Notes under the pieces: model-generated
What the model saw: the letters and a program-made list of their open reading frames with translations, nothing else
Told to the model about the DNA's origin: nothing
The model's database searches: none
Made by a program: the position numbers and the translations under genes
Source: Thermohalobaculum sp039816045
GTDB taxonomy: Bacteria; Pseudomonadota; Alphaproteobacteria; Rhodobacterales; Rhodobacteraceae
Direction of reading: 5' to 3'
Length of the DNA stretch: 64,000 nucleotides
NCBI GenBank assembly: GCA_039816045.1
Contig: JBCBYB010000016.1
Span: forward strand, 1 to 64,000
Part shown: in pieces, positions 1 to 8,298 of the stretch
Numbering within the stretch: the first letter of the stretch is position 1
How the letters are laid out: every line of letters starts with the position of its first letter

Positions 1-360
1 CTCTCCGGCGAAGTGATGCTGGCGCATCGTCGGCGACAGCCGGCCCTCCCAGCGCCGGTAAAGCTCGCAAAACCGGCTGTAGCCATAGCCGTCGTGGGGA
101 TGGGCGGCGCGGTAGTCCTCCCAGACGAACGCGAGCGTGATCCCCTTGCGCTTGAGCGACCGGTGAACGGCCGGCCAGTCAGGCTGTGCCAGTCCGCGGC
201 GTGTCGCCTCGGCGGCCGAGGGGAAGAGGCGCTGCTCGAGACTGGCCTCGCTCCACCCCTCTGGCAGCGGCCAGGACAGCCCCGCCTGCTCGGCGCGCTT
301 CAGATACTCGCTCGCTGTCGTCTGCCCGATCCCGAGGCTCGCGGCGATCTTCCGCGTCCC
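1..360 (-). pseudogene. IS21-family transposase IstA, N-terminal part, truncated
   Basis: Read on the minus strand, this frame gives the typical IstA start region: a helix-turn-helix (RKIAASLGIGQTTASEYLKR), then AGLSWPLPEGWSE, and later EDYRAAHPHDGYGYSRF and YRRWEGRLSPTMRQHHFAGE, which lead toward the catalytic domain. IstA cuts and joins IS21 ends together with the ATPase IstB. The frame is open to the window edge, so the 3' part lies outside. At its 5' end it runs into an in-frame TGA (361-363 on the plus strand) immediately before the HTH. No start codon or first HTH residues remain, so the gene looks broken by deletion between the IS end and the coding region. A downstream alternative start cannot be excluded. 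Confidence 0.8.
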
Positions 361-377
361 TCAGCCCGAAACCCCGC

Positions 378-464
378 TGACCGGGACCCCGGAACCTGTG
401 ACCGGATCAAATCGGAACGGCTGACCGGATGTTATCGGAATCTCTGACCGGATGACCCCGGAAT
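378..464. repeat. Four phased direct repeats at the IS21-type end
   Basis: Four copies of a motif of the form TGACCGG(A)-NNNN-CGGAA start at 378, 399, 422 and 445, so the period is 21, 23 and 23 bp. The last three copies are 20 bp; the first is 18 bp. Spacing near two helical turns fits repeated transposase-binding sites, which are known from the ends of IS21 elements. The motif itself is seen directly; its role as an IstA-binding site is inferred. Confidence 0.7.
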
Positions 465-675
465 GCGCAAATGCGCAGCAGCGGGCGTGACGAACACCGT
501 GCCGCACGATCTGAAGCGCACCGCCGTTACCTGGGCATTCCAGAAGGGAATGACGAAGGAAGACGTGGCGGATTGGTTCGACACCACATCACAGACCCTT
601 GAGCGGGTTTATCGGCAACACAGCCCGGATCACCAGAGCCGGGCGCTCAGCATCATGGAGCGGAAAGGAAGCTGA
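463..675 (+). pseudogene. Tyrosine site-specific integrase, C-terminal fragment
   Basis: About 70 codons keep the end of a phage/genomic-island type integrase: a VPHDLKRTAVTWAFQKG segment corresponding to the catalytic HxLxRT box, then ADWFDTTSQTLERVYRQHSP, with the tyrosine (VYRQH) expected to be the nucleophile. The N-terminal arm-binding and core domains are missing, and the sequence before about codon 3 belongs to the IS end. The fragment lies 84 bp from the 3' end of tRNA-Thr, a classic position for an integrase whose element used the tRNA gene as attachment site. It is probably non-functional. Confidence 0.75.
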
Positions 676-759
676 AACTGAACCGGTTTCTGAGCGGAAG
701 CCAGTCACGCAATGGCCAAAACCAACGCCTAAAACGAGGTTAAGCCATTGATTTTAAAG

Positions 760-834
<75 letters not shown>

Positions 835-951
835 CCAAGCGCAACCCATGCAAGGGACACTCGCTGAGCGCGACGACGGGGTGATACCCCAATCCTCTGT
901 GAATGCAAGGGCGAACTGGACCATCCGGGCGCCGCACTCTATGGGAGGGGC

Positions 952-1182
952 ATGAGCGAAGAGGACAGCACCACAGGCGCCCGTTCGGGCGGCACGCCGG
1001 CCAAGCAGGACCGGGGCGCTCGCCTCGCCGAGGCGTTGCGCGCCAATCTTCGCCGCCGCAAGGCCCAGGCCCGAGCGCGCCGCGAAGACGTCGCAACCGC
1101 GCCCTCGAGCGGTCATGGGACGGCCTCCGAAGATGGTGAGGATCCCTCCAGCATGGGGCCCGCTGACGGGCCTACAACCTGA
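952..1182 (+). CDS. Small basic conserved protein upstream of murA
   Basis: A 76-aa protein with a disordered acidic/Gly-rich start and a central basic helix (residues about 23-43, LAEALRANLRRRKAQARARR). A GGGAGGGG Shine-Dalgarno precedes the ATG by a few bases, and the gene ends 18 bp before murA, so the two are probably co-transcribed. Short proteins with an RLAEALRANLRRRKAQ-like helix occur next to murA in Rhodobacterales as I recall them. The function is unknown; the basic helix might bind nucleic acid or membrane, which is only a guess. No membrane segment or signal peptide is visible. Confidence 0.7.
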   Translation: MSEEDSTTGARSGGTPAKQDRGARLAEALRANLRRRKAQARARREDVATAPSSGHGTASEDGEDPSSMGPADGPTT

Positions 1183-1200
1183 AGAGGGAGACCGGAGCGT

Positions 1201-2466
1201 ATGGACAGAATCAGGATCGAGGGCGGTCAGGCTCTGGCGGGCGAGATTGCGATTTCGGGCGCGAAAAATGCCTGCTTGGCCCTGATGCCCGCGGTATTGC
1301 TGGGGGACCAGCCGCTGACCCTCACCAACGCGCCGCGTTTGGCGGACATCCGGACCATGGCCGTGTTGCTCGAGTCGCTTGGGTGTGAAGTGGCTGCCTT
1401 GCAGGAGGGGCAGGTCCTTGCCCTGAGCGCCGCGCGGCTGACCAGTCACACGGCGGACTATGACATCGTGCGGAAGATGCGGGCCTCTATCCTCGTGCTC
1501 GGCCCGCTCTTGGCGCGTCTCGGCCAGGCGCGGGTGTCGTTGCCCGGCGGGTGCGCGATCGGGGCGCGGCCAGTCGATCTCCATCTGAGCGGGCTTGAGG
1601 CCATGGGAGCCAAGCTGGATCTCGTCGATGGTTATGTCGAGGCGGAGGCACCCGGCGGGCTGCGTGGGGCGGAGATCGTGTTTCCGATGGTCTCGGTCGG
1701 TGCCACCGAGAACTTACTGATGGCCGCGACGCTCGCGCGCGGGACAACGGTGCTGAAGAACGCAGCGCGAGAACCCGAGATCACCGATCTCGCGGAGTGC
1801 CTCACCGCCATGGGCGCGCGGATCACCGGGGCCGGGACCAGCGAGATCACCGTGGAGGGTGTCGACCGGCTGGAAGGCACGACGCATCAGGTGCTGCCCG
1901 ATCGGGTCGAGCTCGGCACCTATATGATCGCGCCTGCGATCGCCGGGGGCTCAGTGACCCTGACCGGCGGCCGGCGCGATCTGGTGGAGGCGTTGGTTGC
2001 GGCCCTCGGCGAGGCAGGCGTGTCCGTGACCGAGACAAATGCGGGCCTCACCGTTTCCCGCAATGGCGGTGGGATCCGCCCGCTTGAGATCGAGACGGCA
2101 CCCTTTCCGGGCTTTCCTACCGATCTCCAGGCGCAGATGATGGCGCTGCTGACCTTGGCGGACGGCAAGAGCCGGATCGATGAGCGCATTTTCGAGAACC
2201 GTTATATGCATGTGCCGGAGCTTGCGCGCATGGGCGCCGATATCGATATCCACGGGGGCGTTGCGACCATTCGCGGTGTGCCCGGTCTGCGCGGGGCGCC
2301 GGTGATGGCGACCGACTTGCGCGCCTCCGTCAGCCTGATCCTCGCGGGGCTGGCGGCGGAAGGCGAGACTGTGGTGAGCCGGGTCTACCATCTCGACCGC
2401 GGCTATGAGCGCCTGGAAGAGAAGCTGTCGCGGTGCGGCGCACGGATCGAGAGACTGGAGAGCTGA
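1201..2466 (+). CDS. murA: UDP-N-acetylglucosamine 1-carboxyvinyltransferase
   Basis: Cytoplasmic enzyme that transfers enolpyruvate from PEP to UDP-GlcNAc, the first committed step of peptidoglycan synthesis. The 421-aa length is standard for the family. Residues that show the function are Lys22-Asn23 in the ISGAKNACLALM motif and Cys118 in LPGGCAIGARPVDLH, the cysteine that fosfomycin alkylates, so the enzyme is expected to be of the fosfomycin-sensitive type. The two-fold repeated EPSP-synthase-like fold spans the whole length. The gene is followed after 2 bp by the DUF2948 gene, a pairing known from Rhodobacterales. Confidence 0.98.
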   Translation: MDRIRIEGGQALAGEIAISGAKNACLALMPAVLLGDQPLTLTNAPRLADIRTMAVLLESLGCEVAALQEGQVLALSAARLTSHTADYDIVRKMRASILVLGPLLARLGQARVSLPGGCAIGARPVDLHLSGLEAMGAKLDLVDGYVEAEAPGGLRGAEIVFPMVSVGATENLLMAATLARGTTVLKNAAREPEITDLAECLTAMGARITGAGTSEITVEGVDRLEGTTHQVLPDRVELGTYMIAPAIAGGSVTLTGGRRDLVEALVAALGEAGVSVTETNAGLTVSRNGGGIRPLEIETAPFPGFPTDLQAQMMALLTLADGKSRIDERIFENRYMHVPELARMGADIDIHGGVATIRGVPGLRGAPVMATDLRASVSLILAGLAAEGETVVSRVYHLDRGYERLEEKLSRCGARIERLES

Positions 2467-2468
2467 AC

Positions 2469-2954
2469 ATGGCCGAAGACGCCCGTTTCGAAGACGTCCC
2501 GCTGACGGACCAGCCGCTGCGCCTGAAAGCGGAGGGGGACGAGGACCTGCAAGTGATCTCCTCGCTGTTGCAGGACGCCGTTGGGAAGACGGGTGAGATC
2601 GCCTATGCCCGCGGGCGGCGGCGGCTGGCGCTGATGCTCAACCGGTTCCGTTGGGAGGACCGGGAAGCGGCGGAGCGCCAAAAGCGCGGCTTCGAGCGGG
2701 TGCAGACGTTGCTGACGGTCGAGGATGTGATCGCAGTGCGGGCACGAGCCCTGGCGCCAGACGATGGTGAGACGGTGTACTCGGTGCTCTCCGTCGGCTT
2801 TCTGGCCGAGGAGGACGGCACCGGGATGGTGCAGATCACGCTGGCAGGGGACGGAGAATTGGTGGCCGAGGTCGAGTGCCTGTCGGTCACCCTCGAGGAT
2901 GTGAGCCGTCCTTGGCTCGCGGCCTCCGGAAAGGCGCCCGAGCACAAGGACTGA
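2469..2954 (+). CDS. DUF2948 family protein
   Basis: A 161-aa protein of the DUF2948 type, common in Alphaproteobacteria directly after murA. It contains RLKAEGDEDLQVISSLLQDAVGK near the start and a RRRLALMLNRFRWED segment in the first half. The ATG at 2469 was chosen because it follows the murA stop by 2 bp and begins MAEDARFED; a longer frame would overlap murA. No catalytic motif, signal peptide or membrane segment is visible, so a soluble cytoplasmic role of unknown kind is likely. In relatives hisD usually comes next; here the following gene is a convergent ABC transporter. Confidence 0.9.
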   Translation: MAEDARFEDVPLTDQPLRLKAEGDEDLQVISSLLQDAVGKTGEIAYARGRRRLALMLNRFRWEDREAAERQKRGFERVQTLLTVEDVIAVRARALAPDDGETVYSVLSVGFLAEEDGTGMVQITLAGDGELVAEVECLSVTLEDVSRPWLAASGKAPEHKD

Positions 2955-2969
2955 GCGGAAGCCGCGGGG

Positions 2970-4604
2970 TCAGTTGCCCGCGGCCTCCATCTTCCGGCTT
3001 GCCAGCGCGCGCTCGAGCCAGCCAAGCTCCATCTCCGGCACCGATTTCAGCAGTAGATCGGTGTAGTCGTCGAACGGGGGCGCGAGCACCTTGCTCTTTG
3101 GCCCGAACCGCACGACGCGACCCTTGAACATCACCGCGATGCTGTCGGAGATCTCCCGCACCGTGGCAATGTCGTGGGTGATGAAGAGATAGCTGACATT
3201 GGTCTCGGCCTGGAGCTCCATTAGCAGCTTCAGGATGCCCTCGGCCACCAGTGGGTCGAGTGCCGATGTCGGCTCGTCGCAGAGGATCAACTCGGGGTTT
3301 GCCGCCAGTGCCCGGGCGATGCAGACGCGCTGTTTCTGGCCGCCCGAAAGCTCCGCCGGATAGCGGTCGGCGAAGCCGGTGCCCATCTCGATCTGGTCGA
3401 GCAGCTCGCCGACGCGTTTGCGCTTTTGCTCACCGCCCATGCCGAAATAGAAGCTCAGCGGGCGCCCGATGATCTCCGCCACCGTCTGGCGCGGGTTCAT
3501 CGCTGTGTCCGCCATCTGATAGATCATCTGGATCTGGCGCAGTTGCTCCTTGGAGCGCCCTTTGAGTGCCGGCGGCAGAGCCTCGCCCTTGAACAGCACC
3601 TCACCCTTGGAGGGCGGCAGCAGCCCGGTGATCACGCGCGCTGTCGTGGACTTGCCCGAGCCAGACTCACCGACCACCGCCAGCGTCTGCCCTTTTGGCA
3701 GATGCATGTTCACATCGAACAGCACCTGGAGCGAGCCGCCATAGGCCGCGTCGATCCCGTTCAGCTTGAGAAGCGCGCCCGATTGGTCTTCGGCCTCCGG
3801 TTTGATATCGGAGCGGATCGAAAGCAGGTCCTTGGTGTACGTCTCCCGCGGCGCCTCGATCATCTGTTTCACATCGCCGTACTCGACGGTGTTGCCGTGC
3901 CGGAGCACCATGATGTCGTCGGAGATCTGGGCCACCACGGCAAGGTCGTGCGTGATGTAGAGGGCCGCAACGCCGGTCTCCTCAATTGCCCGCTTGATCG
4001 CTGCCAGCACGTCGATTTGGGTGGTCACGTCGAGCGCGGTTGTGGGCTCGTCGAAGATGATCAGATCCGGCTCCGGGCATAGCGCCATCGCCGTCATCGC
4101 GCGCTGGAGCTGCCCGCCCGAGACCTGGTGCGGGAACCGGTCGCCGAAGTTCTCCGGGTCCGGCAGGCCGAGGATGGTGAAGAGATGGCGTGCCCGCTCC
4201 ATCGCCTTGGCGCGCGGCATGATCCCGTGGCGGAGCGTCGCCTCGATCACCTGATCGCCGAGCCGGTGCGCCGGGTTGAAGGCTGCCGCTGCGGATTGCG
4301 CCACATAGGTTACGCGGCGGCCACGAAGGCTCCGGATGCCTGAGGGGCGGTACTTCAAGATGTCCTCACCGCCGAGGATCACCTCGCCCCCGGTGATGCG
4401 CACTTGGCCTCGGCCATAGGCGAGAGCGGCCAGCCCGATGGTGGACTTGCCCGCCCCAGACTCGCCGATCAGGCCGAGCACCTTGCCCTTTTCGAGCGTG
4501 AAGCTCACGCCCTTGACGATCTCGATGTCCTTGGCGTCCTCGCCCGGCGGGAAAATGGTCGCGCCGATCTTCAGGCCCCGGACGTCCAGCAGGGTATCGC
4601 TCAT
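2970..4604 (-). CDS. Peptide-type ABC importer, fused double ATPase subunit
   Basis: A 544-aa cytoplasmic ATPase with two nucleotide-binding domains in one chain, like YejF/GsiA. Domain 1 has Walker A GESGAGKST, signature VSGGQLQR and Walker B LIIFDEPTTALD; domain 2 has GESGSGKST, LSGGQKQR and LILCDEPTSALD. It powers the import complex formed with the permeases encoded just upstream (4601-5428 and 5435-6424) and the binding protein at 6500-8092. The ATG at 4604 overlaps the permease stop in an ATGA, which fixes the start; the open frame upstream is out-of-frame permease sequence. Substrate is probably a peptide or similar small solute, but the sequence does not say which. Confidence 0.93.
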   Translation of the reverse strand: MSDTLLDVRGLKIGATIFPPGEDAKDIEIVKGVSFTLEKGKVLGLIGESGAGKSTIGLAALAYGRGQVRITGGEVILGGEDILKYRPSGIRSLRGRRVTYVAQSAAAAFNPAHRLGDQVIEATLRHGIMPRAKAMERARHLFTILGLPDPENFGDRFPHQVSGGQLQRAMTAMALCPEPDLIIFDEPTTALDVTTQIDVLAAIKRAIEETGVAALYITHDLAVVAQISDDIMVLRHGNTVEYGDVKQMIEAPRETYTKDLLSIRSDIKPEAEDQSGALLKLNGIDAAYGGSLQVLFDVNMHLPKGQTLAVVGESGSGKSTTARVITGLLPPSKGEVLFKGEALPPALKGRSKEQLRQIQMIYQMADTAMNPRQTVAEIIGRPLSFYFGMGGEQKRKRVGELLDQIEMGTGFADRYPAELSGGQKQRVCIARALAANPELILCDEPTSALDPLVAEGILKLLMELQAETNVSYLFITHDIATVREISDSIAVMFKGRVVRFGPKSKVLAPPFDDYTDLLLKSVPEMELGWLERALASRKMEAAGN

Positions 4605-5428
4605 CCCCGGCCTCCTTTCAGGCTGGAGGTGCGATTCAGCATCCAGTCCACCACCATGTTCACACAGACCGCGAGGATCGCGATAGCCGCTCCTGGATAG
4701 AGCGCGGCGGGCACCAGGAAGATGATCCCGTCCTTGTTGTCCTTGACCATTCCGCCCCAGTCGGCCGCCGGCGGCTGGATGCCGAGACCTAGGAACGAGA
4801 GCGTCGAGAGGAACAGCACCGCAAAGGCAAAGCGCAGGCCGAACTCCGCGATCAGCGGGGTCAGCACGTTCGGCAGGATCTCCTTGAAGATGATCCACCC
4901 CCAGCCCTCACCCCGAAGGCGGGCGGCTTCGACAAAATCCTGCACCACGACGTCAACCGCCACCGCGCGGCCAAGGCGATAGACCCGCGTCTGGTCGATG
5001 ATCGCCATCACGCCGATCAGGATGAAGATGTTCTGCGGCAGCGCCGCCAGGACCACCAGCGCGAAGATCAGGGTCGGGATCGCCAGCAGCATGTCGTTGA
5101 TGCGACTGAGCACCTGGTCGGTCCAGCCACCCACCACCGCCGCGGTGAAGCTGAGCAGCATCCCGATCGAGAAGCTGAGGATCGAGGCCGCCAGCGCCAC
5201 CGCGATGGTGGTCTGTGCCCCGTAGATGAGGCGCGAGAGCATGTCGCGCCCAAGGTTGTCGGTGCCCAGCCAGTGTGTACCGGAGATCGGCTCCCAGACT
5301 TCGCCCACGATCTCCCGCTCGCCATAAGGGGAGATGATGCCTGCGAAGATCGCGCAGAACAGGAAGATACCACACCCGATCGTGCCGAATTTTGCACTGA
5401 AGGGCATGGATTTGAACAGCTCAACCAT
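4601..5428 (-). CDS. Peptide-type ABC importer, inner-membrane permease (DppC type)
   Basis: A 275-aa integral membrane protein of the binding-protein-dependent permease family. It has an N-terminal membrane segment, the GTDNLGRDMLSR motif typical of DppC/OppC proteins, and the EAA loop around AARLRGEGWGWIIFKEILPN that contacts the ATPase. It forms the translocation pore with the DppB-type permease ending at 5435. The gene overlaps the ATPase gene by 4 nt and lies 6 bp after the other permease, consistent with one operon transcribed leftwards. Confidence 0.93.
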   Translation of the reverse strand: MVELFKSMPFSAKFGTIGCGIFLFCAIFAGIISPYGEREIVGEVWEPISGTHWLGTDNLGRDMLSRLIYGAQTTIAVALAASILSFSIGMLLSFTAAVVGGWTDQVLSRINDMLLAIPTLIFALVVLAALPQNIFILIGVMAIIDQTRVYRLGRAVAVDVVVQDFVEAARLRGEGWGWIIFKEILPNVLTPLIAEFGLRFAFAVLFLSTLSFLGLGIQPPAADWGGMVKDNKDGIIFLVPAALYPGAAIAILAVCVNMVVDWMLNRTSSLKGGRG

Positions 5429-5434
5429 GACCCC

Positions 5435-6424
5435 TCACTTCGGATGACGCAGGCGGGGATTGGCTAGGATCGAGCCCACATCCGCCAGCATGTTAAGAAT
5501 GATATAGACCCCGGCGAACACGATCCCGCAGGCTTGCACCACAGGCATATCGCGCACGGTCACCGCATCGACGAAGTACTGTCCCATCCCGGGATAGGCG
5601 AAGATCACCTCGACGACCACGACGCCCACCACCAGATAGGCAAGGTTCAGCGCGACCACGTTGATGATCGGTGCGACCGCGTTGGGGGCCGCGTGCTTCC
5701 AGATGATGCGGAACTTGCCGAGGCCTTTGAGCTCCGCCGTCTCGATGAAGGCGCTCTCGAAGAGGTTGATGATCGCGGCCCGCGTCATGCGCATCATATG
5801 CGCGATCACCACAACCACGAGCGTCATCGCGGGCAGGAACACGAGCTGCAGGTTCGAGAAGAACCCGTCCGACCAGTTGGGGATGATGGGCGGTCCGTCG
5901 CCGATCCCGAACTGCAGCGCGAAGAAGAAGATGAAGAGATAGCCGACAAAGAACTCCGGCATCGAGATGGCGATCAGCGAGAGGATGTTGATCAGCCGGT
6001 CCGGCAGCTTGTCGCGGAACAGCACGGCCAGCATGCCGAGCAGGATCGACAGCGGCACGGCGATGACGGCTGCCACTGCGGCGAGGAAGAGCGTGTTGGC
6101 CAGACGTTTGCCAAGCTGCTCGTTTACCGAGGCCTGGTTTGCCCAGCTTTGCCCGAAATCGCCGGTCAGCACGCCGCCGAGCCACTCCACGTACCGCACG
6201 ACCACATGGCGGTCGAGGCCGAGTTCCTCGCGGATGTTGGCGACCGCTTCGGGCGTCGCGCTTTGCCCGAGGAAGTTTTGGGCAAAATCGCCCGGCAGCG
6301 CCTCAACGCCAATGAAGAGCAACGCGGAGATGGCGAGGATCAGCAGCCCCCCGATCCCGAGCCGCTTGAGAATGAGCACCATGACGGGCGAGAGCCCTGC
6401 GGGTGCTGTGGTTGTGCCTGCCAT
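5435..6424 (-). CDS. Peptide-type ABC importer, inner-membrane permease (DppB type)
   Basis: A 329-aa permease with about six membrane segments. Typical DppB features are the first helix followed by ALPGDFAQNFLGQSATPEAVANIREELGLD, and the EAA-loop motif AELKGLGKFRIIWKHAAPNA near residue 235. Its partner is the DppC-type permease 6 bp downstream. Between this gene and the upstream binding-protein gene lies a strong GC hairpin (6456-6479), which may lower permease expression relative to the binding protein. Confidence 0.93.
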   Translation of the reverse strand: MAGTTTAPAGLSPVMVLILKRLGIGGLLILAISALLFIGVEALPGDFAQNFLGQSATPEAVANIREELGLDRHVVVRYVEWLGGVLTGDFGQSWANQASVNEQLGKRLANTLFLAAVAAVIAVPLSILLGMLAVLFRDKLPDRLINILSLIAISMPEFFVGYLFIFFFALQFGIGDGPPIIPNWSDGFFSNLQLVFLPAMTLVVVVIAHMMRMTRAAIINLFESAFIETAELKGLGKFRIIWKHAAPNAVAPIINVVALNLAYLVVGVVVVEVIFAYPGMGQYFVDAVTVRDMPVVQACGIVFAGVYIILNMLADVGSILANPRLRHPK

Positions 6425-6455
6425 CTGCGTCCCTCCTCTTGGCCTTGGCGGCGAT

Positions 6456-6479
6456 GGGGCAGAGCCACGGCTCCGCCCC
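6456..6479 (-). promoter_or_regulatory. Intercistronic stem-loop between binding-protein and permease genes
   Basis: An inverted repeat GGGGC-A-GAGC-CACG-GCTC-C-GCCCC forms a GC-rich stem with one mismatch pair and a short loop. No run of T follows on the minus strand, so it is not a typical intrinsic terminator. In such operons a stem-loop after the binding-protein gene commonly protects that mRNA segment or causes partial termination; this role is inferred here. Confidence 0.55.
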
Positions 6480-6499
6480 CTTCTAGAGTGAGGTCGTGG

Positions 6500-8092
6500 T
6501 CAGGCCGCGAGCCAGGTCCGCAAGCCGATGTAGCCGTTCGACATCGCACCGGCCGGATCGGTCAGCTGGCCTGCCAACTTGTCCGTCGCGGCATCGATGA
6601 AGTCGTTGAACATCGGCAGGATCAGGCCGCCTTCGTTGTGCAGCATCGTGCCCATCTCGGTGTAGAGTTGGGTCCGGCGGGCGCCGTCAAGCTCACCGCG
6701 TGCTTCGATAAGAAGCTTGTCGAAGTCCTCGCGCTTCCACCGGGTGTCGTTCCAGTCGGCCGAGGAGAGATAGGCCACCGAGTACATCTGGTCCTGGGTC
6801 GGACGGCCACCCCAATAGGAGACGCAGAACGGCTGGGCGTTCCAAACGTTCGACCAATAGCCATCTGCCGGCTCGCGTTTGACCTCGAGCGGGATGCCCG
6901 CGGCCTGGCAGGTCTGCTGGTAGAGCACCGCGGCGTCCTCTGCCCCAGGGAAGGCGGCATTGGAGGTCCGAAGCTCGATCGGAGAGCCGTCGTGGCCGGA
7001 CTTCTTGTAGTGGAAGGCCGCTTTGTCGGTGTCGAACTCGCGCTGCGGGATGCTCTCGGGGAAGAAGGCATAGGCCCCGTTGATCGGGAAGTCGTTGCCG
7101 ACGGTGCCGTAGCCGTCGAGAATCTTGTCCACGAGCTCCTGTCGGTCCACCGCGTATTTCAAAGCGAGGCGCAGGTCGTTGTTGGTGAACGGGTCCGTGT
7201 CGATGTGGTTGATGAACACATAGTGCCCACGGCCGGAGATGTTGTTGATGGCCATCCCAGGGGCGCGCTTCAGCAGGGCGACGGTCTTGGGCGACACGCG
7301 GTTGATTGTGTGCACCTTGCCCGAGGTCAGCGCTGCGGTGCGGGCCGTGTCGTCGTTGATGACCAGGAAGGTGACGCTGTCGTAGTGGCCCCAATCGCTG
7401 TTCCAGTGGCCATCGTACTTGACCGCCACATGGCGCACGCCCGGCTCATCGACCTCGACCTTGTAGGGCCCGGTGGCGATGCCGGCATCCGGGGCCTCGA
7501 AGCCACCGCCCGGCTGGATGATCAGGTGATAGTCTGAGAGCAGATAGGGCAGGTCGGCGTTTGCGGTCTCGAGCTTGATCACGAGACTGTCGCCATCCGC
7601 CGAGAAGTCGTTGCCGATGGTCTTCAGGATGCCGAGAGCACCGGATTTGGTGTCCTCGCCCGAATGGCGCTGCAGAGTTTTGACCACATCGTCGACGGTC
7701 ATCTCCTTGCCATTGTGGAACGTGACCCCCTGGCGGATTTTGAAGGACCAGGTCTTCGCATCGGCAGAGGCTTCCCAGCTCTCGGCCAGCATCGGCTGCG
7801 CCGTGCCGTCGTTGGGGTCGGTGTAGACAAGGGTCTCACCCCAGGTCTTGCCCCAGTTGTGCGGCACTTGGCTGGCAAAGGTCGCGGGATCCATGCTATC
7901 GGAGGTCGCGCCCCCGGCATTGCCAATCATCAGATCGCCGCCCTTGATCGGAGTGGCCTGTGCCACCGAACCGAGCAGTTGGCTCGCGACGGACGCTGTC
8001 ACGCCGAGTGCCGCTGCGCGCCCCATGAAGGCGCGTCGGCTCAACTCGCCACGCACGACCTTCCGGCCGAGATGGTTCAATTCATCGGTCAT
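6500..8092 (-). CDS. Peptide-type ABC importer, periplasmic substrate-binding protein (Tat signal)
   Basis: A 530-aa family 5 solute-binding protein. The N-terminus carries a twin-arginine signal (ELSRRAFMGRAAALG, Arg19-Arg20) followed by a hydrophobic stretch and an AQA-type cleavage site, so it is probably exported folded by Tat. The binding lobes follow, with the family phrase EILVYTDPNDG-like opening and the VTFHNGKEMTVDDVVKTLQRH segment. The ATG at 8092 has GGGGAAA about 7 bp upstream; longer starts are less well supported. It delivers substrate to the permeases encoded downstream. Ligand is unknown; a di- or oligopeptide or opine-like compound is possible. Confidence 0.92.
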   Translation of the reverse strand: MTDELNHLGRKVVRGELSRRAFMGRAAALGVTASVASQLLGSVAQATPIKGGDLMIGNAGGATSDSMDPATFASQVPHNWGKTWGETLVYTDPNDGTAQPMLAESWEASADAKTWSFKIRQGVTFHNGKEMTVDDVVKTLQRHSGEDTKSGALGILKTIGNDFSADGDSLVIKLETANADLPYLLSDYHLIIQPGGGFEAPDAGIATGPYKVEVDEPGVRHVAVKYDGHWNSDWGHYDSVTFLVINDDTARTAALTSGKVHTINRVSPKTVALLKRAPGMAINNISGRGHYVFINHIDTDPFTNNDLRLALKYAVDRQELVDKILDGYGTVGNDFPINGAYAFFPESIPQREFDTDKAAFHYKKSGHDGSPIELRTSNAAFPGAEDAAVLYQQTCQAAGIPLEVKREPADGYWSNVWNAQPFCVSYWGGRPTQDQMYSVAYLSSADWNDTRWKREDFDKLLIEARGELDGARRTQLYTEMGTMLHNEGGLILPMFNDFIDAATDKLAGQLTDPAGAMSNGYIGLRTWLAA

Positions 8093-8298
8093 TGTGTATT
8101 TCCCCGTTGGTCGAGTGTTACCCATTTGTTTTTCTTTAAGGGCAGTGTGCCGCCGCAATCCCATGCTTACAAGCCCGAAAGGCCGCCGGTACGGGCCCGC
8201 TTTGCGCTCTGGGCTTCCCCTTGACGCCATCGTTCGCTATTTCGCGAGGCTGCCGGTGACGATCCCGGCCCAAAGAACAGTCAGCAGGGAGCCCACCG
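8093..8298. other. Divergent intergenic region
   Basis: About 206 bp separate the leftward ABC importer from the rightward dehydrogenase/TRAP genes and must hold both promoters. No confident -35/-10 pair, palindromic operator or riboswitch-like fold was recognised, and no small reading frame with a good ribosome-binding site. Confidence 0.4.

Larger units (their letters stand above)
1..469 (-). mobile_element. IS21-family insertion sequence remnant (one end plus truncated istA)
   Basis: The element is recognised from the IstA-like frame (1-360) and a terminal region with repeated short motifs (378-464), which is typical of IS21-type ends. On the minus strand the end would begin with TG near 469. 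It interrupts or abuts an integrase gene whose C-terminal codons start right after it. The octamer AATGCGCA occurs twice in tandem at 462-469 and 470-477, exactly at the presumed junction. The rest of the element lies before position 1. The exact boundary is inferred. Confidence 0.65.

Noticed and set aside
710..750. Inverted repeat CAATGGC/GCCATTG downstream of tRNA-Thr as a terminator or att site
   Set aside because: Only 7 bp with a loop of nearly 30 nt and no T tract; probably chance.
5534..7537. A 667-codon plus-strand open frame opposite the ABC permease and binding-protein genes
   Set aside because: It runs antisense to genes with clear family motifs, is dominated by His, Asp, Glu, Arg and Gly, and has no motifs; such frames are artefacts of strong GC bias at third codon positions.
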